Assembly: GCA_001600415.1 (NCBI GenBank)
Contig: BCJX01000003.1
Location: 267,247-331,246, forward strand
DNA from: Pascua guehoae
Taxonomy: Eukaryota; Basidiomycota; Tremellomycetes; Trichosporonales; Trichosporonaceae
Reading direction: 5' to 3'
DNA length: 64,000 nt
The notes beneath the pieces are model-generated. The model was given only the letters and a program-made list of their open reading frames with translations. It was not told where the DNA came from and made no database searches. Numbering within the stretch: the first letter of the stretch is position 1; each line of letters begins with the position of its first letter. The position numbers were made by a program, and so were the translations under genes. Below, piece by piece: positions 1 through 10,911 of the stretch.

Positions 1-1264
1 GGGTGAGGCGGCGCGAGCGCTTTGCAGGTTTGGAGGTGGGCCAAGCCAGTCTCGCGGTCAGTAACTAGTTGTACGCCTCACCAAGCGCGAAGCAGACAGA
101 AACAGCATTGCCGACTGGGGTACCGGCGGCGCCTTGTGTTCCCCTCTTGCCAAGAGAATCTCGCTTGGGGAGGACAAAGAGCCACAAACTGAAACATGTG
201 CAATCAGCCATGGTCGGAATGGGACTAGAGAAGCACACAACCAGACAACCAAGTAATTGAGCAAGAGAAGCATACGACAAGATTGAGCAACATTTTCCTG
301 AACAAACGTCAAGAGACTGGAGATCTACCACGCCGAACGAGCCGATATAGCCGAGCTATGGGTGGGGTGGAGACTGCGCAGGTCGAGGGCAAGCTCCGTG
401 TGACGAGCGCGAAGGAAGCATGAGCAAGACGGGCGGGAGGCAAGTTGAACACGCACGTTTGAAAGCATGTCTATCGCGGCCAATCATTCGCTTGTTTGCC
501 TTTATCCCCCAGGCAAGAATACTCTTCAGTCGGACAATTCCGTCCAGGCCAACTATCACTCCGTCCCGATTCCACGCCAACGGTGCAACGGACAATTCAA
601 GTCGATGCAGGCACGACTGCGTCCGTGTTTGGGCTGTCTTCCACTTCTCATACTGCTTGATCGTCTGGATCACCTGACCGAGGATGATCTGGGCGTCTGA
701 TCAAGAGTGTGGCATTATTGGTGATTGTGTGTGGACGTGGGGGGGCTTGATCGTCTTTGTGACCCGAGCCGTGGCGCGTGGCCCGTGATCGCTTGGCAGG
801 AGGATACAGTTGCCGCCGTCATGACCAGATACCACGCCACGGATTCCATTCGTCATTGGCATCGAACCCTCACTGACGGACTGACGAGCAATGGCGCCGA
901 GCCTCGCTCTCGATATCAGTGCCCTCCAGGGATCTCTCGGTTTCCTGCCGCCGCAAGGTTGGTATAGGTGGCGCCCCAAAGTATTCAAGATGCCACTTTG
1001 AACTTGGATGGACGCCACGTTGGCAGCGTCATGCCCTGCCTCCCACCGTGGCAGCGCATGTATGTATCTTTCCAGCTGCACAGGCCTCGCGTATTCTCTC
1101 CATAGTCAATGGAAGGTGATGCGATTCCATCCGCCCCAGTATTATACACGTTTTGTGCCACCCTGTGCTCAACGTGACAGTCTTGATGCAGGTGTTCAGT
1201 CGTGAGACTACCACTGTGAGGCTCGAGCGCGTAGCAGTCTCATGACTCTCCGGACGCACCTGTA

Positions 1265-1403
1265 CAGCCTCCCTCAAAAAGGTCCGTTAAGCGGCGCAGG
1301 GATGCCGTGGCATGCTGCGATGAGATGCTGCTGAGATGAGCGTTCGGCAGCGCGAGACAAGCATCACCCTGCGCCACTTAACGGACCTTTTTGACGGAGG
1401 CTG
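1265..1403. mobile_element. MITE-like element with 37-bp terminal inverted repeats
   Basis: The arms at 1265-1301 and 1367-1403 are reverse complements at 35 of 37 positions. Each begins CAGCCTCC at its outer end and contains AAAAAGGTCCGTTAA. TA dinucleotides lie immediately outside both ends (1263-1264 and 1404-1405), the target duplication expected for Tc1/mariner/pogo elements. The 65-bp centre has no coding capacity, so movement would depend on a transposase elsewhere. The corresponding part of copy B (about 4640-4750) lacks the element, which fits insertion after the duplication. Family assignment rests only on the TA duplication and CAG terminus. Confidence 0.8.
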
Positions 1404-1682
1404 TACATTGTTGTGTGGGGCCTCGTTCTTCCGCAGGCATTATTTACATGCATCACGAACCCCTAGACCTCATTAAGACGCGACCGGTGGTAAGACATAG
1501 CCTCCGTTGTGTGGCCCGTGCCACACCAAGGAGAAGAACACCACAGGACTAGAACCAAAAACAAGTCTAACAGCAATCAGCTAACAGCTGTGAGCCATCA
1601 CTCGAGACCCCGTCAAGACCACCCAGCACCATTTGCTCCGCCGATGGCGAGCCGACGTGGAAATAACATCTGTCGCTCGCCG

Positions 1683-1810
1683 TCTAGATCTTTGCAAGCC
1701 CGAGCCTGTGGGTCTCCGGCGACTGCCTTTGCTAACCGCTGCTGCTCGGTAATCGCAAACACCGGTGGGAGGCGTAATAATCCCACTCGCTGCCCTGGCA
1801 GTCTTCCCTC
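1683..1810 (-). pseudogene. Relic of the FAD-oxidoreductase C-terminus
   Basis: The minus strand encodes RLPPVFAITEQQRLAKAV, closely matching RLPSVFAITEQRLAKARE at the end of the intact FAD oxidoreductase (about 4935-5025). The DNA also matches. The GTAATAATCCCACTC stretch carries a short insertion relative to GTAATCCCACTC in the intact gene, which would break the frame. No catalytic or FAD-binding part is present, so this is a 3' fragment left by the segmental duplication. Confidence 0.75.
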
Positions 1811-2050
1811 TGGGTTACTGGGCCTGTGCCATTTCACGCACCTCTGCATTCCCTCCTTAACTGATCCTCTGTCCCTTCCGCCTCTCAGGCTCCATGCAAG
1901 TCGCTTGTCAACTTGCGTCGGGCCCCGCATGACTGACTCGATGCCCACGCCGGGCTCCGTGTTTGCTCGACCCGCCCCCCTTGTCACGGTGGAGTGGCGG
2001 GTGCCCAAGGGTGAACGTTCGTCCGAGTATCGAGCAGTGTAGTGGCCAAG

Positions 2051-2798
2051 TGCTAGGTATGAGAGACTAGACTATACATTCGCCTAGGAGTACCCTACAA
2101 TCCTACATGTTGGACTTGACTTGTGTCGCTCGACAACGCACGTCGGACTCCGTTTACCTGGCTCGCCGACTACAATGCGGCTGCGTGGAAGATGTTGCAT
2201 GACCTGTGTCGGGTTCCTAGTACCTAGTACTGTCGCTACTGTAGGTTCTTACTATGATAGAAATTAGTGAGCAGAGGTTCAGGCATAAGGAGAATTAATT
2301 CAGGGGACGGGAAATTAGTACTGTGCCACACTTCTCTGGAGGTGGATCGAAAGGGTCGGTGTGAAGGTGAGTGTCCCGGCATTGTGTCAGCGTTGCCCCC
2401 ATGTGATCTAGCAGACCGATATAAGGCTCAGCTGCGTCAACATGTGTGTCTGTGCAGCGCCTGGTAACTGTATCAGCGTCCAAGTTGGCACGACTGACTG
2501 AGCGTGGTTGGTCTAGCTTTGAGCAAGTGCACCGACGAGGTGGGACCAATGGTGCCAGCAGGGACATGTGCACGGACGAGCCAAAAGGAGGCTGTGAGGC
2601 ACAGGGCTGTCGCTGTCCTTGGCGGTGCAGAAGCGCTGATGGAATAATCAGCTCGCAACATGTGTGTCACACACAACATAGCGCGTTGACTGTGGCGCTA
2701 AACCGACAATGCTGTACAGTGCAACACATTCATTCAAGTTCCAAACAACACACGCTAAGGCAGACGGACATTACAAAACAAGGGCGACGCGGCCCCGA
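2051..2798. other. Intergenic, no supported feature
   Basis: Moderate-GC sequence between the first duplication copy and the small membrane-protein gene. Short overlapping open frames have no recognisable product, and none has a convincing start, splice pattern or composition. It contains the local repeat CCTAGTACCTAGTACTG near 2216-2232. Confidence 0.5.
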
Positions 2799-3179
2799 CT
2801 AGTTGGGCTGCGGCGTGTACATGGGCACAGGCATGGGGTGGTTCGGGTTAGTCGGAATCGGGGGACCCTGCTTGGCCTGACCAATAGCGGCATACGCGAA
2901 AACCCGGGCCTGGTGAGTCGCGTTGTCGGCCCTGGCGCGCTCCCGCTCGAGCGCCTCCCTGATCCTCTCCCGGTCCCGACGAACCTTTGGGATGTGAGCA
3001 TAAGCACCGCACCAGTACGCAATAACAGAAAGCTGCATACCTTCCAGGCGTAGACTCCCATGATGAGGGTGATGATTCCTACCCCAAGCGAACCGATTCC
3101 GGCGACAGACGACGCGACGGTCCACTAGCCATTAGCGCGCACGTCGGCACATCGGTTTGAGGCCTACCACGTCGGACAT
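2799..3179 (-). CDS. Small single-pass membrane protein, 93 aa, three exons
   Basis: Three exons (3168-3179, 3041-3124, 2799-2984) join in frame with GT-AG introns. The product has a four-residue first exon (MSDV), then a hydrophobic segment encoded almost wholly by exon 2 (residues about 5-30, including GSLGVGIITLIMGVYAW). A strongly charged amphipathic stretch follows (VRRDRERIREALERERAR), and the tail is Pro/Asn-rich (PIPTNPNHPMPVPMYTPQPN). This is a short tail-anchored or single-span topology with a probable cytosolic helix. I do not recognise the family. A run of 21 C on the sense strand (3205-3225) lies in the presumed 5' leader, 26 bases before the ATG. The gene sits between two copies of a duplicated segment. 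Confidence 0.6.
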
Positions 3180-3204
3180 TGTGCTTGAGTGGGGGAGGGA
3201 GCGT

Positions 3205-3225
3205 GGGGGGGGGGGGGGGGGGGGG
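3205..3225 (-). repeat. Homopolymer tract, 21 G (C on the sense strand of the adjacent gene)
   Basis: Uninterrupted run in the presumed 5' leader of the small membrane-protein gene, upstream of its ATG at 3179. Confidence 0.95.
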
Positions 3226-3354
3226 ATAGGTCGAGTCGGTGGCGGCTGGGGTCAGTTTATCAGTCTTGACATCCCACCCACTTATGCGCTGTGGTGGTTG
3301 GGATACAGTAGTTGGGGCTAGTGGCCGTGGGGTGGTGGAGCGTGTGGGGAACGT

Positions 3355-5030
3355 GAGCTGTGAGGGCTTTGCGAGGCTGGGGAAAAGGTCAAGCCAGTAT
3401 GGTGGTCAGTTATATCGGTGTCGCAGACAAGACAAACGGCCAGCGAGATAGAGACGGCAAGGGCACTTGGTGGGGATATGCGGGGCCACTCGGTAAGGTT
3501 GGCCACAATCGTCGGTGGAGACAAAAGCTCCGAACCGGGGCGGGTGGGCCAAGAATCGAGAAAGAAGCAAAGGTCGATTTCAAGCAATCGTGATCGAACG
3601 CGCCGAGCGAGAGGACTCGCCGCCCCTTTGGGTAGTGTTGGTCCGCGGTCCGTAATGTGAGGGCAGGTGTCTCCATCTCCACGACGAGCACGACGCAAGA
3701 AGCAGCGACAAGAAGAGGGACGGAACGTGGCACGTTTGAAAAGATGCCCGTCGACGCCAACCGTTTCACCACTTGCATGCCATGCTACCCTGGGACGGGC
3801 GCCGCGTTGCATTAACTGGGTGCCTATCGCCACTGCGCCACGCGGGTCACACACCCGGGCACAGACATGGCCTGCACGTACACACCTTTGTCGCACGACA
3901 ATACTGTTCGCCAAGAACTCTTGGCCAGCTCTGTCGGCTTGGACAGCCTGATTTGGTTATCCCTTGTCGCCTATTCGCACTGCTCTCATCGCACCCACTT
4001 TGTTGTGCGCACAGGTCGTTGGTTTGTTGACAAGTTGGCCCGTGTCAACAGTCATGCCCACTTCAGACAATGCACTATCGGCGGTATGTTTCGGCAACGT
4101 CCGTCTTGGCAGGCATTGAGACGTCATTGGTAACAATCTCGGTAGTCATCTCTTGGGGGATTTGATCCGCTCTGTCTTTGTCGTCGAAGAAGAGGACAGC
4201 GCGACAGCGACGCTTTGACCCGAGGATGGTATCGTAATGTACTGTACATACCACACAATACAGATCGGATAGCCACCCCACAGATGCCAAGGAACAGTAT
4301 GCCATTGCACAACCTATAACCGTAATTGAGGAGAAATTGTGCTGAGGGTCGGTCCGGAGGTCGCTCAGCAACCGAGCTGGGATCTGACCGTTTTCTTTCT
4401 GTCACCCTGTCGCCAAGCTGGTCCAGGTGGGGCAGCAAGGTACAGTATTGAGACTGCCACGTTTCAACTTGAATGGAGGCAAGCGTACCGGTATGCTCGC
4501 GTATGCTCGGCTACGGATGCCGTGGCACAACGTGGTGGCACAATGTGGTGCCACAATGTGCCAACCTCGCAGTCGAGATGTTTCTTTTCAGCTGCACCGG
4601 CCTTGTCCGCACTCCACGTCACCCCGTGGTCGGAATATGCTGTGGTCCAATGCAATTAATGCAATGCATCTGTCTGTGCTTGACATCCCTGTTCTCCAGC
4701 CATGCTGTACACGCGAAAAGAACCCCTGGTGGCAAGAGTAACTCACCATGTAAGGCCTCGCATCCGTTGTGTGGATATTGCTTGCCACCACCAACGAGAT
4801 GCACAGCACATCAACATCCACAATCTACCAGCTACTCGCGAGCGCATTGATACCATACGCATACGTATACATCACCATTTCCTGGCACTATAGCATGCAG
4901 CCTACAAATGACATCGGGCGCTTGCTGTCTAGGGCTTTGCCAGTACCGTCTGGTGTGCCTCGCGCGCCTTGGCCAGCCGCTGTTCAGTGATAGCAAACAC
5001 GGACGGGAGGCGGTAATCCCACTCGCCGCT
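3355..5030. repeat. Diverged segmental duplication, copy B
   Basis: Partner of 1-2050; the right edge lies inside the intact FAD oxidoreductase gene. The part outside that gene (3355-4928) has no intact gene. Around 4540-4560 it carries GTGGCACAAYGTGGT-type short repeats. The left boundary is approximate because similarity fades gradually. Confidence 0.65.
4075..4400 (-). pseudogene. Possible relic of a transporter C-terminus
   Basis: On the minus strand a hydrophobic stretch (YRLCNGILFLGICGVAIRSV) is followed, after a plausible intron starting GTATGT, by SKRRCRAVLFFDDKDRADQI. A last transmembrane helix followed by a charged tail is the layout of the C-terminus of fungal allantoate/nicotinate permeases. 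No upstream transporter domains are visible, so a truncated remnant is the best guess. This call rests on topology only. Confidence 0.25.
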
Positions 5031-6833
5031 CTGAATGTGGCTCGCCAGCGACCGCGTGACGGTGAGGATGCGGGCCATGCCGTGTCCTGGCATTGTATCA
5101 GTATTGCTCCCCCGGGTGTCTTCCAGCACACCCAAGGAAGCCCCACCTCACTCACCTTGGAATGCGACTGCGGCCCAGAGGCCGGAGTGTCCAGGTACGG
5201 GCCCGACCAAGGGGAGACGGTCCGCGGACGCGCCAATGATTCCTGGATGTCAGCTTGAACAGCGGGAGTGCAGCTTACCGCTCCAGACTCTGCCGATGCC
5301 CTCGCCCGCGCCAACCGCCTCTTCGCCCCAGCCTGTAAATGTGCGTGAACAGTAGTTGGCGAGCCCTGCAGTTGTCAGCATTAGTGGTCCGCCGTTTAAG
5401 TGTCGGTACACGATGACCGCAGCGCAACTCACATTCCTTGAATGTGGGCAAGACAACAGAGTCATCCTCGACGCCAAAGATGTCTTTGGGTCCACAGAGA
5501 CCGTCTGCAATCGCCGCGTCGTTGTATACACCGAGGACGATGCCCGAATGCGGCGTGTTCATGAGGTACGGCCCACGCTCGACGCCGTACGATGCCTTGA
5601 GTGCTCGGGCACCCGAATACGACGACGGCGGCACGACGAGTGCAGCGTGCCCGCGGAAAGGCGTTACACTGGGAGCAGTCAGCCAGTGAACCCAGGTTCG
5701 GTTCTCTTTACCTCCAACTCACTGCCCAGCAACACCTGTCCCCCGCGCCATATCGTCTGGGAAGAGATGCCGCGTCCAGCCGTTTGTGCACAGTATGACA
5801 CTGCGTGCCGTCACAGAACCCCTTGGGGTCGATACGGTCCGCAGTCCGTCCGATCGCTGGTTGATCGCCGATACGGGTGTCCAGGAGAAGAAACGGCAGT
5901 CTGTCGTCGGCGACTCGAGGGCCAGACGCGCGAAAGCCGTCGTGAGGCGATGTGGGTGGACTGTTCCCCCGGGCCCGCTGTTGAGGGCAACAGCTGATGT
6001 CGAGCGTGAGATCTACCTGTCAGCACGACGATCGCAATGTGGCCCTTCGGCGACAGTGGCTGGCTCACCTTTGCGACCTCGATTGGGTCATCAATGAGCT
6101 CCCACGGAAACATACGGTCACGATACTTGCTGCTCCTCTGTTTGGCATCCTGGAATGCAACGTAGGCTGCCTTGTTTCTCTTGGCCCCTTCAGCACTCGT
6201 GAGCACTAAAACGTGTAAGCAATTGCTCATCTCCCTCAGTGTATGTCCATACCTTCGAGCTTTGCATGCGTTTGAAAGTCGACATCAAGACGCTCCTTGC
6301 GCACAATCTCCTCTGCGAGGTGGAGCGTATCCGCTTCGTTGAAGATGACGTCCAAGGCAGCTTCCGGAGTTAGGCCCGCACCATCCTTGGAAATTGGGGC
6401 CGTAAGGTAGTTGAACGCCTGCCATGAGGCCGGGGCGACATGGCCGCCGTTGCGTCCGGCTACGGTTGGTCAGTCCTTGCAGATATGGGGAAGAAGTCAC
6501 TCACAAGCTCCAGAAGCCAGGTCCTTTGCGTCCAAGATGACGACACTCTTGCCGTCCGCTGCGGCACCGCGTCGTGACAGCTGGTATGCGAGGGAGCAGC
6601 CTGGGGATCAGATCACGAAGACCACACGGCCAGCTTACCTGTCACACCAGCGCCGACAATGACAAAGTCGACCACCCCAGTGGGGAGTGAATCTTCGCGC
6701 CCGTGGTCCCACAGAGCTGACGGGCCGCGGTTCTGAGAGTAAGCCGGAATCCAAGTCGCCCATGACGTGCTGGACCTACTGTTGCCTGCCAGTGAGACAC
6801 GGTCGAAGTGAAGGGCTGGGGAAAAGGGGACAT
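4929..6833 (-). CDS. FAD-dependent oxidoreductase, DAO superfamily
   Basis: The chosen start (ATG at 6831-6833) gives MSPFPQPFTSTVSHWQAT, an intron (6733-6779), then NRGPSALWDHGRED. The Rossmann FAD-binding motif VIVGAGVTG and the strand VVILDAKDLASGA follow. After another intron comes SGRNGGHVAP, the GRNGG motif typical of fungal DAO-domain oxidases related to amine and amino-acid oxidases. Later exons run through HLAEEIVRKERLDVDFQTHA and PWELIDDPIEVAKV and end at the TAG at 4929-4931 (AKP, no peroxisomal signal). The product should oxidise a C-N bond using FAD and oxygen; the substrate is unknown. The gene is divergent from the Zn2Cys6 regulator across about 430 bp. Its 3' end is also present as a relic at 1683-1810. 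Internal exon borders between 5100 and 6240 were not all resolved. Confidence 0.85.
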
Positions 6834-7262
6834 TGTAGGTCTTGAAGCAGTAGTAGCCGTTCGCGACGCAGGGCCAGAAGGTGTATATCCTGTCAGACGA
6901 CAGGGGACACGGAGTCTCTCTGGCATGAATGCATTGGTCCGAGTGTGCGGACCGTTGTCGGTATCGAGCTTGTCGCGATAGCGATGGGAATAATCCGAAC
7001 AAGGAATCGGTCGGTCGGCCACTGGCAAAAAGGTGGGCAGGGGGCGGATGGTGGCCGTGCGTGTCTGGGGGCTCCGCATTTTTGCAGAAAAAATCCGCCG
7101 GCTTTGTGGGAGAGAGGCGTTTAATCGAGTGGGGTACTGTAGGGCTGAGATTATTGCCAAGAACTGCAAATCAGACATTTGACTCGTTTACCCAGATATC
7201 CTATCCTTGGTGGCATCCTCACTCTGCTCTACACTATCGGCGACTTGCTAGCTCTCCCAGCC
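6834..7262. promoter_or_regulatory. Divergent promoter between oxidoreductase and Zn2Cys6 regulator
   Basis: A 429-bp region shared by two head-to-head genes. It contains clustered CGG triplets around 7007-7018 (TCGGTCGGTCGGCC) and near 7085-7095 (CCGCCGGC), the half-sites Zn2Cys6 proteins usually bind. Use by the adjacent regulator is inference. Confidence 0.45.
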
Positions 7263-10200
7263 ATGCCCAAGACCGCCCCCGCAAATGCGGGCCAACGCAC
7301 ATCATCGCCCGCACAGACGGGCTCGACGTCGGGAAAATCAGCACGAGCCGGCAAGGGCGGCAACCGCAACCAGCCCATTGTCAGCTGTCTCGAGTGCCGG
7401 CGCATGAAGTGGAAGTGGGTATGCGTCGGCAATTCGGCATCTCTTTTCTCGACTCGTGTGAGCAATGGTTGACCGAGCAGATGCGACCGACAGTTCCCAT
7501 GCAGCAACTGTCGTAAGAGGGGTATCCAGGAGTGCGTTGCCGCCCGCCGCCCGTTATCGTTCAGCACGCTGATTACCGACCCCTCACAGGCTATGCCCGA
7601 ATGGACGACTGCCTCCCATCCGGGGTACGTACCCGCTCGTTGACCAAGTGAGCTCTCATCTGACTCCTCTCCGCAGGCTCGCACGAGCTTCTTGCGTCGA
7701 CCGTCTCGATGCAAGAGCGTATGAAGGAGCTCGAGGCCGAGCTCGAACAAGCGCGCCGCCTGCTGGCATCCAACGGTCTCTCTCTCGGAAGCGACGATGG
7801 CCGGAACCCTCGTGAGACACAGGAACACTGGCAGCACGCAACCCCAGACTCGGGACCCAGTCGCTCCGTGTCTCACCCTCAGTCTCATCCTCAGTCTCAA
7901 CCTCCGCCTCACTCTCAGCCTCAGCCCCACGCATATGACCTCGATGCACGAGAGCACTGGAATGAGAGCCGCCAGCCAGCATCGACACACCTGGCACGTC
8001 CAGTCCCTCCCGAGCACGTCACCCAGATGGACGTGAACGATTCCGATGCCGGCTCACACCTTGCTGCAGATGATGGTCAGCTCGTGGTCGGTAACACACC
8101 GGGCACGGGTACCTTCTTTGGACAAGCTGGCGCACAGTACCTCATGGTATGGCATGTTCTGTTCTGTTCTGTTGCGCGAAAAGCCATTGCTAACACCAAG
8201 GTTGTGGAACCTGAACCCGCCGAGCGTCCCCTTTCGAGCGATCACTGGGCCGGTTCTCATAAGGGGTCACCACATAACAATGCAGTGCTGGACGACCTGC
8301 CGCCCAAAGACGTGGCCATGCGCTGGGCCGACATCTACTTTTGGGTGCGTTTGAGTCCAACCCCACCCCACACGACTGTGTTGACCATTCCAGGAGGCCA
8401 GTTTCATGAACCACATTCTGGACCGCTCAGAGTTTGATTACCTCTTGGAGAAGGCCTACTCGCCCGATGAGCATGTCCATGGACGGGGTAACCATCAGCT
8501 CGCGGTCATGTTCATGGTGCTGGCCATTGGAGCATCCATGGATTTCAACATGTCACCTTGTGAGCCTGGGAGAATGATACTCGTTTCCTAACGTTGCAGA
8601 CAACGAACCCTCAAGGAGACTCCAAGCAGCAGCGTGCGCATGTCTCGACATCGGCAACTATCTCCACGGATCAGACGAGGTCTCCATCAGTCTAGTCCAG
8701 GCCATCCACTTGATGTCGCGATACCTCGTCAATAGTGCCCACGGTCCCAGTGCGAGTAAAAACTTTTGGACCACTCTCGGCATGGCTGTACGAAGCGCCC
8801 AATCTGTGAGATACTGTCCCATCCTTCTCGTCTGAGTTCTTGCTGACACGTAGATGGGCCTCCATCGCGACGGTGTGTGATGTGGCTCTAGATTCGAAGA
8901 CCTGTGGCATTGTTTGCTGACTTCCATCATAGGAGAGAAATGGGGCCTTGACTCTGAGGATGTAGAGTTGCGCAGGCGCGTGTTTTGGGAGGTGAGTTGA
9001 CAGCATATACCATGGTCGCCGATGACTCACGTGTACAGATCCACACTGAAGACATCCTTCAGAGTATGACCCAAGGACGACCGAGACGTGAGTGTTGCCT
9101 CCACAGCACAAACTGACAGCCCCAGTTGTTCCAGATTCAATCATGGACTGCCGCCTGCCAAGCTTTTCTCCAAAGATTCTTTCCGAAGTCTGTGAGTGGA
9201 GTCGGGCGTGTTGCGTCACACAGCTATTGACATTCGAAAAAAAGTTCACAACATCAAGGTTTGTTTCCGTGGACTCACCCTTTCCGTCCAAGACCATGCT
9301 GATCCAGGTAGTATCGGGTTGCCCGGATCTTTGCTCGCATCAACGACCATCAAACATCCACCTCCCCTGTGCCGTACTCGGCAGTATTGGCGGCCCATCG
9401 TGACCTTCAGGCAGGTGCGCAACGCCCAACAAACTTCTCACTTGCTGACATTATCCCAGTGGAGGCAAGCCTACCCGTGGATTTGGTTACTCCGTCGAAT
9501 GAGCACCCACGAGACCGCCTCGAGAGAAAACTGCAGTGGCAGCTGCTGTACCTCCGGCTGATGATCCAGGAGGGCTATGTCTTCCTCCATCGAGCGCACT
9601 TTGCGTTATGTCTGAGGGACCGCCCAGGAGAGCCATTGTCGTCAGCGTTCCGGTGGGTTGTTGCCACCTTTGACTGGGCCTTGCTAACACGAACCAGCTT
9701 CAGCTATGTCTCGGAATTGGAAGCGTCCCGCGTCATCCTGGAGATATACCTCGAAGCACTGTAAGAACCACGGGCATGTTCGAAGAACTCGTCGTTGACT
9801 CATTCCAGTGCCCTTGATCCTCGCATTGCAACCCGCTTCTGGATCTTCTTCTTCCACGCCTTCACAGCGATTGTCAACTTTGCTGGCGTTGTGATCCGCT
9901 CCCCAGCGTCGTCTCTGGCCCCTGCGGCGCTGTCCCATGCTGAGAATGCCGTGGCAGTGATTTCAGGACTGGAAAAGGGCAGCCGACCTCGGGACGAGCT
10001 GGTGAGTTTGTACCGATGCAACCACCCCATCCGTGTGTATTAACCACCCATAGGCTACACTCCAGCGTGTTCTCGAGCAGGCACGTCAAGCGTTTGCACT
10101 CCAAACAGACACGAGTCCTTCCGAATCGACCGAGATTCTGGGCATCGGACAGAGATTGGTGAGGCTCCCCCCAAAGCCCTCAGGCCAACCCCCTATGCGG

Positions 10201-10485
10201 CAAGGTGCCGCTCAACAACAACCGCGGTTCCCAACAACTCTCGCCGAAGCGGTGGCCGAGCATCCTCAAGATAAAATGGCCTGGATGGCTTTTGAGGAGT
10301 CAAGCCTGCCAACGAGCACGGGGCCTACCTCTACAACCCACGACATGCTCGACCTCTTCTTGCCCCCGACTGAGGGAGACTTCCAGGCCTGTGAGTTTCC
10401 AACATGGCTCGTGGTTTGATCCTCATCCTGACCTCCAGTTCTTGCAAGCATTGGCTTGGGCCCAGAAGGCGAGTCAGGGCTGTGA
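7263..10485 (+). CDS. Zn2Cys6 transcription factor with fungal-specific TF domain
   Basis: The first exons encode SCLECRRMKWK, then CDRQFPCSNCRKRG, then (after a short intron) LCPNG, supplying the six cysteines of a binuclear zinc cluster. Splicing AA|GTGGGT..CAG|ATGC keeps the cluster in frame. A short coiled coil follows (MQERMKELEAELEQARRLLA), then a Ser/Gln/Pro/His-rich linker (about 7860-7940). The fungal-specific domain begins at ILDRSEFDYLLEKAYSPDEH and includes FMVLAIGASMDFN, MSRYLVNSAHGPS, GLHRDG and RRRVFWEIHTEDILQSMTQG. The last exon gives FLASIGLGPEGESGL and a TGA at 10483-10485. Introns are numerous and short. The gene lies between an FAD oxidoreductase and an MFS transporter, the usual position of a pathway-specific activator. 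Confidence 0.85.
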
Positions 10486-10911
10486 CAGGGTTGAGCGAAG
10501 ACTGGGCCAATGTATTTGCTGCTACACCACACAATCGTGCACGGGGCGTGCACGGCCCACGCGGAAGCCCCCTTGTACCCTCCATTCGTCGCTCGAGCCG
10601 TCGCTTGTACACGTTTATAGAGCACGCTCGGTGCTGCGACTCAATGTATGATTACCCTATGCACTACATCAGTATCAGTGGTGCTTTGCGAGTTCTCTGG
10701 AAGCCGCTTTCTGAGGGGTAAATCCATGGCAACAGTTGCTTCCGTGTGTGTATATGCCCAACTGTATGCATAACTCCTGGTATTCTAACAACTTGCCTAC
10801 ATTTGCGTTCTTGGTAGTCAAAACAACGTCGTCCTATATAACCTAATCCCCGATGCAGTTGCCCTTTTGAGTCCATGCGATTGATGATGTGCCAAGATGT
10901 GCCCAGATGTA
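10486..10911. other. Intergenic, convergent 3' ends
   Basis: Region between the regulator and the convergent transporter gene. It is AT-richer than its surroundings and contains no coding features, so it is probably the two 3' untranslated regions. Confidence 0.6.

Larger units (their letters stand above)
1..2050. repeat. Diverged segmental duplication, copy A (no intact gene)
   Basis: This stretch aligns in order, with many substitutions and indels, to 3355-5030. Matching blocks seen by eye: about 30-60 with 3376-3410 (shared GTCAAGCCAGT-like core), 440-470 with 3725-3745, 975-1090 with 4440-4600 (shared CTTTTCAGCTGCAC-like core), 1495-1545 with 4750-4800, and 1680-1800 with 4928-5035. No open reading frame here looks coding. 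The last block is a relic of the FAD oxidoreductase 3' end, listed separately. The MITE at 1265-1403 interrupts this copy only. Confidence 0.7.

Noticed and set aside
1509..2042. Plus-strand 177-codon open frame
   Set aside because: It lies antisense to the FAD-oxidoreductase relic in a decayed duplication, with no protein-like features.
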